DNA of 64,000 nucleotides, from NCBI GenBank assembly GCA_007922305.1, contig ML677358.1:16269267-16333266 (forward strand), read 5' to 3'. A model generated the notes under the pieces. That model was not told where the DNA came from. It did no database searches and saw only the letters and a program-made list of their open reading frames with translations. The position numbers were made by a program, and so were the translations under genes. Positions within the stretch are counted from its first letter, which is position 1. Every line of letters begins with the position of its first letter. The DNA comes from Dermatemys mawii. Lineage: Eukaryota; Chordata; Testudines; Dermatemydidae. Shown piece by piece: positions 57,305 through 64,000 of the stretch.

Positions 57305-57905
57305 TAGGCCTGAAATTACACACAGGTTTAGACAGAGGAGTGGAGTTCTGGAACAGCCTTCCAGGTGAGGTAAAAAATTAAGACTGAGTTTGATAAGTTT
57401 GTGACAGGGATGGCATTATGAGGTTACATACAATGGCATATGGCCCATCTGCATCTTCAGGAAATATCTTCAATGTCTGGAGATTGGACACTACATGGGG
57501 AGTGCTCTGAGGTTACTACAGAGAGTTCTTTCCCTGGTGTCTGGCTGCTGGGTCTCATGCACATGCTCCTGAATCTAATTGCCATATAGGGGATCAGGAA
57601 GGAATTTTCCCTGAAGATCAAATTGGCAGAGATCCTGGGGGATTTTTGTTAGTTTGGTTGGTTTTTTGCCTTTCTCTGCAGCATGGGGCACGGGTTACCT
57701 GGTAGTTTGAAATAGAGTGAATGGTGGATTCTATGTAACTTTAAAATTTTAAATCATGATTTGAGGACTTCAGTAACTCATCCAGAGGTTATGGGTCTAT
57801 TTCAAGAGTGAATAGGTGAGGTTCTGTGGCCTGAGATGTTCAGGACGTCAGACTAGATGAATATACATGATTCTCCCTTCTGACCTTAAAGCCTGAGACT
57901 ACGAA
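57305..57905 (+). mobile_element. CR1 3' end
   Basis: Contains gtggagttctggaacagcct near the start, gaaggaattttccctgaaga in the 3' untranslated part and ends gactagatgaatatacatga followed by ttctgacctt and a degraded tail. Stops throughout and 5' truncated. Confidence 0.85.
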
Positions 57906-57962
57906 CAGTTTTGATGTTTTCTCATGAAAATTTTTTTGTCCAACTCCTGACCAGCTGTACTT

Positions 57963-60261
57963 GGATCTTCTATAGTCCAATACATAATTGGCTTCAGGAC
58001 CACTGTTGCTTATTACAAAAGTGCAATGAATATGACGCTAATGTGTCTCCCATGGACCACAGTGGGTCAACAAGCTGAAGAGTGCTAGTCAGAGCAGGGT
58101 TTTAAAAAAATAAATCACTGGAATAAGCAAAACTTAGCTACCCATCCTACTTCCTGTATTCATTCCTGTGTACATTTCACCTTCTCCCTTAGCCTGCCAC
58201 TCATATATGATGCAGTTAAAATAAGTAGGACAGTTGGCTGGACAGTTTTAATGTCTTTTAACTTTAGGCATTCAGTTCTGATATCAGCATAGCTGTTAAC
58301 AGCTCTAGATATGTACTTTAGGATTTAATAGATTTACTAAATGGAGACCCATCTTGACCAATGTCCATGACTTCACAAAATTCTCTTGTACCAGTTCTGT
58401 GTTTCCATTTTTTAAAACGTTAATCAGGAACTGGCTAAAAGGAAAAATCTGCTTGAAGAACATTGTCACGTGCTTCTAAACACTAAAATCATGTTTTTAG
58501 CCTTGTGGTGGTTGCAGTCACATCTCAAATGTTCAACATATTTTTTTTTCTCTCACACCAGATTGGTCGTCTTTCCATTTGCAAGTTTTTTCCTACTTTC
58601 TAACATATGGATGGAGCACGAGCCAACATGGCTTGGCTTTGTTTACTTATTGTTTGTGGATACTAATTATGTTAGCACAGTTATAGGAACAGGGACTTTT
58701 AGATGATGCTTTCCCTAATTTTAGGCTCTGATGCAACTATAAAGCAAAACCATTGCAGGTCCACAGTGGCTACCTCATATTTTGTAGGTTTCATTCCTCT
58801 TTAGCTGCACGCCTTTGTCACTTAAAAATTTAAAATAAAGCATTTAAACTCCAGAGTACATTCTGCACCAGCTCACAACAGCTTTAACATAGGTTAAAAT
58901 TTGAAATTAAATTTTGTCAGACTTGCTTTAAGGTTTAAAATAAAAGGCGGGTACTCTGGGTGAGGGTGTGAATGGATTTCTTCCTTTCACTAACATTTGC
59001 ACTGGTTCTGAGATCTGCCATTTCTGTATTATCCTCTTGTGCATTGCACCTTTTTTGTACAAGATCAAACATTTTTTTGGGTAAGATGTTGATTCTTAAC
59101 CAAGAGGGATGGTAAGAGCAAACAGTTAAATCTACAAGGATTGTTTTGCAGCAGACATCCACATCATTGAGGTTTTGAATCTCAAAGAGCTCTGACATTT
59201 AAGAGCCATGTTTTCTTTACACTTTCAATCTGTTTATTAGTCTGAGGGTGAAGTGCTGAATGCTTCAGACACTTACAGATCTTGATGTGAATTTTTTCCA
59301 GTTATGGACTATAGTTACAAGTTTTAAACTTCACTGTGTTCAGGTACAGTACATTGCTGTTATATGGTGAGTTAAAAACAATGGCGCTTTCAAAGTTTCA
59401 GTTGGTACTGTCTCATACCACCATTCAGCTCTGCCACAGCACCTCATTCCTTACTTACACCAGAAGCACAGGACGCATCTTTGGACCTGTGTACTAAACG
59501 TGTAACTGTTCTGCAACATGGACAGATATTCTGAAGTGTTCCAGCACACTTGATACCGTCTCAAGACTTCATTTTAACAAGTGCAGAAATTGGTTGCTGA
59601 TGCAGAGGAAGGGTGGGTGACCTTTTCAGATCTGGTCTAGCTTGATTGTTTGCCCCCGTAACCCAATAGAGGAAGGTGTTGAGGGTTTTGAAGATCAGCC
59701 AACACTAGGTTTAGAGTATGTGTTGCATCTGTCAGTTCCTGGTCCTCATAGGTGTTGATACGATAGGCATGTCTTGGTATTTTTGATGTATTCAAGGTGT
59801 TTAGCCATTGGGAAGGTGGTATCATTTAAGGGGGGGACTTGTGTTTCCCCTAGTTAAGCAAACAGCTGATCAAGAACAGCTTTTGAGAAAGCTTGGGGGT
59901 TGTAACACATAACCACTAAGTTCAGGGCTCCAGGTGAAGTAAATGGTGCCTTTTCTGTCCATTGTCACTGCTGTAGGAATCCTGATTTAAATATTTAATA
60001 GCATGTATGCTCTACTCTTCAATTGAATCATAAAAATCTCTGCTGTGTAGCCTGAAAACAGGGTATGTTTTAATGGCAACAGAAAATCTCTGAAAGATGT
60101 TAAAAGCAATCAACAAGGAAATGAGACTGCAAGCCATCTAAGATTACTTCTTCTGAATAAGTGTAGTCAGAGGAAGAGGAGAAACTTTGTGTGCTTTAAC
60201 TTTTATGCATATTTAATACAAAATGGAAATAAACTCTCAAACTACTAAGAATCTGTCTTCA
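57963..60261. other. No recognised feature (intron 4)
   Basis: About 2.3 kb. No gene or repeat recognised; the minus frame at 58935-59198 has no family resemblance. Confidence 0.4.
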
Positions 60262-60380
60262 TAGAAGAATAGAATATCGGGGTTGGAAAGGACCACAGGA
60301 GGTATCTAGTCCAACCCCCTGCTCAAAGCAGGACCAATCCCCAACTAAATCATCTCATCCACGACTTTGTCAAGTTGTCA
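60262..60380 (-). mobile_element. CR1 3' tail
   Basis: catagaagaatagaatatcg, ggaaaggaccacaggaggta and tccaaccccctgctcaaagc are the reverse of the CR1 3' end, which normally finishes ...TATTCTATGATTCTATG. Confidence 0.8.
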
Positions 60381-60749
60381 AGCTTTATTAACTTACTTAC
60401 CAGCTTATCTGAAAACTAACAGGAGGAAATGCATGGCGTTACTACTCATTGACTAAAGAGCGAAGACCTTTCTCAGCGATGTACTGAACTTGTGTAAGCC
60501 TCTCCTCAATACATAGATGACTCAAGTAGGCTCCCTCTGAAAGAAAGTAGAAAACATCATGGGGGTACACTCCCCTACCCTTCTTCCTTTACTAACAGGA
60601 CTTTTCACTGAGCTTGAGATGGCACATGGTAAAGTGTTATGCTAAGGGGGGAGACATGGTTATGTCATGCAGGTGGGAATATTTTGAACTGCAAGCTTTA
60701 TGCCTGTCGAATAGACTTTCCCTGTGCGTAGGTGCATTTATGTCCTAGG

Positions 60750-61170
60750 TGAGGGATCGGCAACCTATGGCACACGGCCCGTCAGAGTAATCTGCTGGAG
60801 GGCCATGAGACATTTTGTTTACATTGACTGTCCACAGACACAGCATCCCCGCACCTCCCAGGGGCTGCGGTTTGCTGTTCCCAGTTACTGTGGGGTGGGA
60901 GAAGGTGATGGATCATTAACTCCTGGCAGCCCCTGCTGAGCCGGGACCACCACCTACCTGTAGGCAGGTTCCTTGAGATTATCCAGTGACAGGGAAGGGA
61001 GGAGGAGGAGGGAGCTTTGGGGGTGGGGGCAATGAGGCGGGAAACAGACGGAGCAGGGACGAGGCCTTGGGAAGAAGCCAGGTGGGAACAGGGCCTTAGG
61101 GGAAGAGATGGAGTGGGAGCGAGGCCTCAAAGGTCCCATCACTAGCAGTTAGAAAGTTGGCAACTCTAGC
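60750..61170. mobile_element. hAT-type element, right end uncertain
   Basis: Left end tgagggatcggcaacctatg, then cacggcccgtcagagtaatc and gagacattttgtttacattg, closely follow a hAT element I know from turtles and other reptiles. The right terminus is probably the aaagttggcaactcta segment at 61154-61169, but it is a weak match and no 8-bp duplication is evident. Interior GC-rich and non-coding. Confidence 0.6.
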
Positions 61171-62904
61171 CAGCATTCCCAGTTTCTTGCCATGTGTTAG
61201 CAGTGTGTCATCTAGGAATGCGGATCCTCTGGAGGACTGTGTTTTTTCATAAATGCATTTTTTTGTAGTGGAATCCCTTACATGGGGCAACAGTAATTTC
61301 TCTTTCAGGACCTTTCTGGTTTTCAAACCGATTTGGCATGGAAGGTTAAAAGAAAATGTGGGAAAATAGGAAAGGCCATGATTAGCTTAATGGTGTAGCT
61401 GCTACTATTGAAAGTGTTGTGTGATTATTAAATCAATTTATTATCCTCCCACCAAGTGAGCAGAGGATTGGAAACATTGAAATAAAATTTAAAACTAGTA
61501 AAAGTGTTGCCTGTTTGGATAAAAGCACATTTTCGTGTGTTAAAGGATTACTCATCTTAGAGGAGTTAATTTCAGTGATGAAGTGTTTTCTATCTCAGGG
61601 AGCCCTGATTTGTAGAGGTGATTGATTCAGGAAGGAACGTAATTCATTCTTAAATTGTTAAATAGCATGTTAAGACTAAATAGCTAAGTAAAAGATGAAT
61701 GGAGTCATTTGTAATCTTAAACAAGAGTGTGTGTGGGAGGGTAAGGAAGGAATGAGGGAGTGGGCGTAATTTGAAAACAAATGTAAGGCAAACAGTTACC
61801 TTAGGGGTTTGGGCACTTGGAAGGTGGCCAAGGTAACCTCTGGAGAAAACCCAGCTGAGCTTGCTTTCTGTACCAATTGCTTAAAAGGGAATTATATCTC
61901 TGATAAACTGTAGTAGAGGTTTTAAACACAAATTGGGAGCCCTTTCTGTTCTGTTACCTCGGTTATGTCCCTGATGCTCTTCAGCTGAATGGGGAGGCAG
62001 TTTTCTGAATTTAAATGTGAGGGGTGGCTCTCTCCTTATCATGCTTATAACCCCATTGCTCCCATTTATCCTTGTCCAAATTGCATCTAAAATTCCATCT
62101 CAGCAGGAGGCAAGAGCCTGGCAGCTGTTCACTGTAAAAGTGATGCCACTTTATATTGCCAAAATTCTATTGTCAAAGAAATATTCTAGGATGTAGTTAT
62201 TAGGTTGGATATTCACGGTGGGTTGGATTGGTTTAAGAGGGTGGACCGTTCTCTGTCCATGTGTGCACAAGCACATACTACAGTCATACACTCCATGCTT
62301 TCTGTTGTGTGAACCTCGAAGCTAAAATATGATGGGAACTAAAATTAATTTTAAACGAAGATCTTTTATTTTTCAGTGTCAAAAGGAAAAGTGACTTCTC
62401 CCTCTTATGCCCAGTCCCGCACAGAGAGCTACAACATAGCTAACTCGTACAAGGTTTCACACCAGATCTGACTTCATATCAAGATTCTTGTAATTGTCGG
62501 TCCCATATTTCCTGTCAAATGAAGCAGATGTGCGGTGCAAAGGAGTGTCAGTGTTGCCCATGTGCTTCAACTTTGTCCCAACCAAAATGCTTCCAGAAGG
62601 CCCTGTTGTGAGCCTTTCAGCTCTCTGTCCCCCTCTGGGAGAGGACGTTTTCCTGGCTAGATTTCAAGTCTCTATGGCACCTTCTGAGTATGCTCGTTGG
62701 TGGTGGAGGCGGGGGGGAGGAGGGTTTAATTAATAGGTTGAGCACAAATGAATAAATTCATCACCTTTCAGTGATGGAAGCCATTAGTGATTTCACTTTA
62801 ATGGCCAACAGCTTGAGCAATGGCAAAGTATTCAGAGCACTTACCGCTCCTCCTTTAAAGGACAAAAACAGCAAGTTCTGATGATTCCTTGTCTATGGCA
62901 GTCT
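61171..62904. other. No recognised feature (intron 4)
   Basis: About 1.7 kb. An acceptor-like tttttcag at 62370-62376 precedes a short open stretch that does not match GALNT10; see rejected items. Confidence 0.4.
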
Positions 62905-63070
62905 TAGGCCTGGTCTACGCTGGGCCGGGGGGTGTCAATCTAAGATACGCAACTTCAGCTACACTGAAGCTGAGTCAGTTGACCCGTCGACTCCACTTCT
63001 GCCTCTTGCAGAGGTGGAGTACAGGAGTCGACAGGAAGAGCACTCAGGGATCAATCTTACCTTAGAATTC
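62905..63070 (+). repeat. Turtle interspersed repeat, copy 2
   Basis: taggcctggtctacgctggg, gatacgcaacttcagctaca and a gtcgacaggaagagcactca segment are the reverse complement of the family at 28611-28893. Confidence 0.55.
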
Positions 63071-64000
63071 CAAATATTCAGGAATCACTGCAGTTGTAGC
63101 AAAAGCTTATCTAGTCTTGTCTCTCCCTTCTACACTGGGAATCCTGTTAACTGTCCTCTGAGATTTTGTTCTGTTTTAAGTCTCCTCTGAAAGAGCCTGC
63201 TGTCTTCCCAGTCAGTGCTGACTGGAGAGAACTACCTACTGAGTCACCAGCTCCACTCTCTGACGTGCCTATCTCTTCCTTGAAATATACTAAGCACTTG
63301 GCCTGACACTAGTGTAAGAGGACTTAAAATAATTGCACCCTAAGATGGTGTGACTTCAGGTCACTCTAAAAATAGGGTGTGCATGTTTTGTGTGGTGAGA
63401 GAAGATGTGTGTAAATGTACATCAGGCAGACAACTGGCTAAATTTACTGTCACTGCTAAGTCTGTGTTCATGCTATTTATTGTTACTGGTCTCCAGCACT
63501 CAGTTTGTGGTAGGATGAGGTATAAAGAACGGGCTAGGCGTTTTCTACTACTGTGAGCTGTGTTATTACGGTGGTCTACTCCTGTCTAAAGTTGATTTAA
63601 CCTGATCTGCATGAGTTAAAATGAATAAAGTCCTTTTGTAGCCCCAAAGCCACTATTGTGAGAAGAAATATCTTTCCTAACTTAAAGTATATCTGGCAGA
63701 ATTGTATTTAAAGCCATATCATAAGGATAAGGATTGTTGGCTATCTCTTCCAGCTGCTTTTATAGAAAACCACTTGTTCCGAAAACCCAGTCTCTCTACA
63801 ATAAGCTGTAAAATCAACTGGTGGATTTACACAGGTGTCACTGAGGGCATAACTTGGCCAGGATGGTTTTGATGCATGAAATGGAAAGAATCCAGATCAA
63901 CGGTCAAAGTGCAGAGAGAGTTTGAGCAATTACCGGTTTAAAAAAATATATTTTTACTGGCAGACTGAGCAAATTTTACATCAGTTATAAAATTGAGATC
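63071..64000. other. No recognised feature (intron 4, window end)
   Basis: No gene or repeat recognised. The next GALNT10 coding exon is not reached. Confidence 0.45.

Noticed and set aside
62370..62470. Possible exon after an acceptor-like tttttcag
   Set aside because: The open stretch does not match the expected next GALNT10 segment and lacks a convincing donor.
1..64000. tRNA genes, CRISPR arrays, bacterial operons, intact proviruses
   Set aside because: No cloverleaf with intact A and B boxes, no regularly spaced identical repeats with unique spacers, and no long internal retroviral frames were seen.

Overview
The window is vertebrate genomic DNA, most likely from a turtle. It has no dense gene packing and no bacterial-style operons. 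The only host gene I can support is GALNT10 (polypeptide N-acetylgalactosaminyltransferase 10), on the + strand. Three consecutive coding exons are present at 35025-35127, 36359-36497 and 39989-40155. Each has consensus AG/GT splice borders and the phases join without a break. They encode the end of the stem region and the start of the GT27 catalytic domain. Exon 1, with the cytoplasmic tail and membrane anchor, lies outside the window or was not recognised. The next exon, which should carry the Asp-x-His metal-binding motif, does not appear before base 64000, so intron 4 exceeds 23.8 kb.

Everything else is intronic or gene-flanking DNA with many old mobile elements. The turtle assignment is inferred from the mix: CR1 LINEs, DIRS-type tyrosine-recombinase retrotransposons, hAT elements with 8-bp target duplications, Tc1/mariner-like MITEs, MIR-type SINEs and a tRNA-type SINE I associate with turtles.

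Layout. 1-7 kb: a LINE reverse-transcriptase relic, a CR1 piece, two hAT elements, a mariner-like element and a TA-rich satellite. 9-11.6 kb: a DIRS 5' end with a gag-like region, abutting an element that carries an intact 267-codon zinc-binding ORF with a cluster of C/EBP-ATF-like sites just upstream. 11.6-17 kb: long and nearly repeat-free. 17-34.7 kb: SINEs, a 723-bp inverted-repeat hAT element, a second DIRS relic and GC-rich repeats. 35-40.2 kb: the GALNT10 exons. 40-64 kb: intron 4, with MIR, CR1 and hAT copies, a rearranged 28S rRNA-derived insertion, a solo LTR nested in a CR1, and a third DIRS relic.

The most unusual observations are the 28S-derived insert with its two segments in swapped order between 12-bp direct repeats (44538-44732), the array of CHOP-type C/EBP-ATF sites upstream of the transposon ORF (11190-11289), and the nested solo LTR (51893-52258). 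No tRNA gene, CRISPR array or intact autonomous element was recognised. Family names rest on remembered consensus patterns; no search was run.
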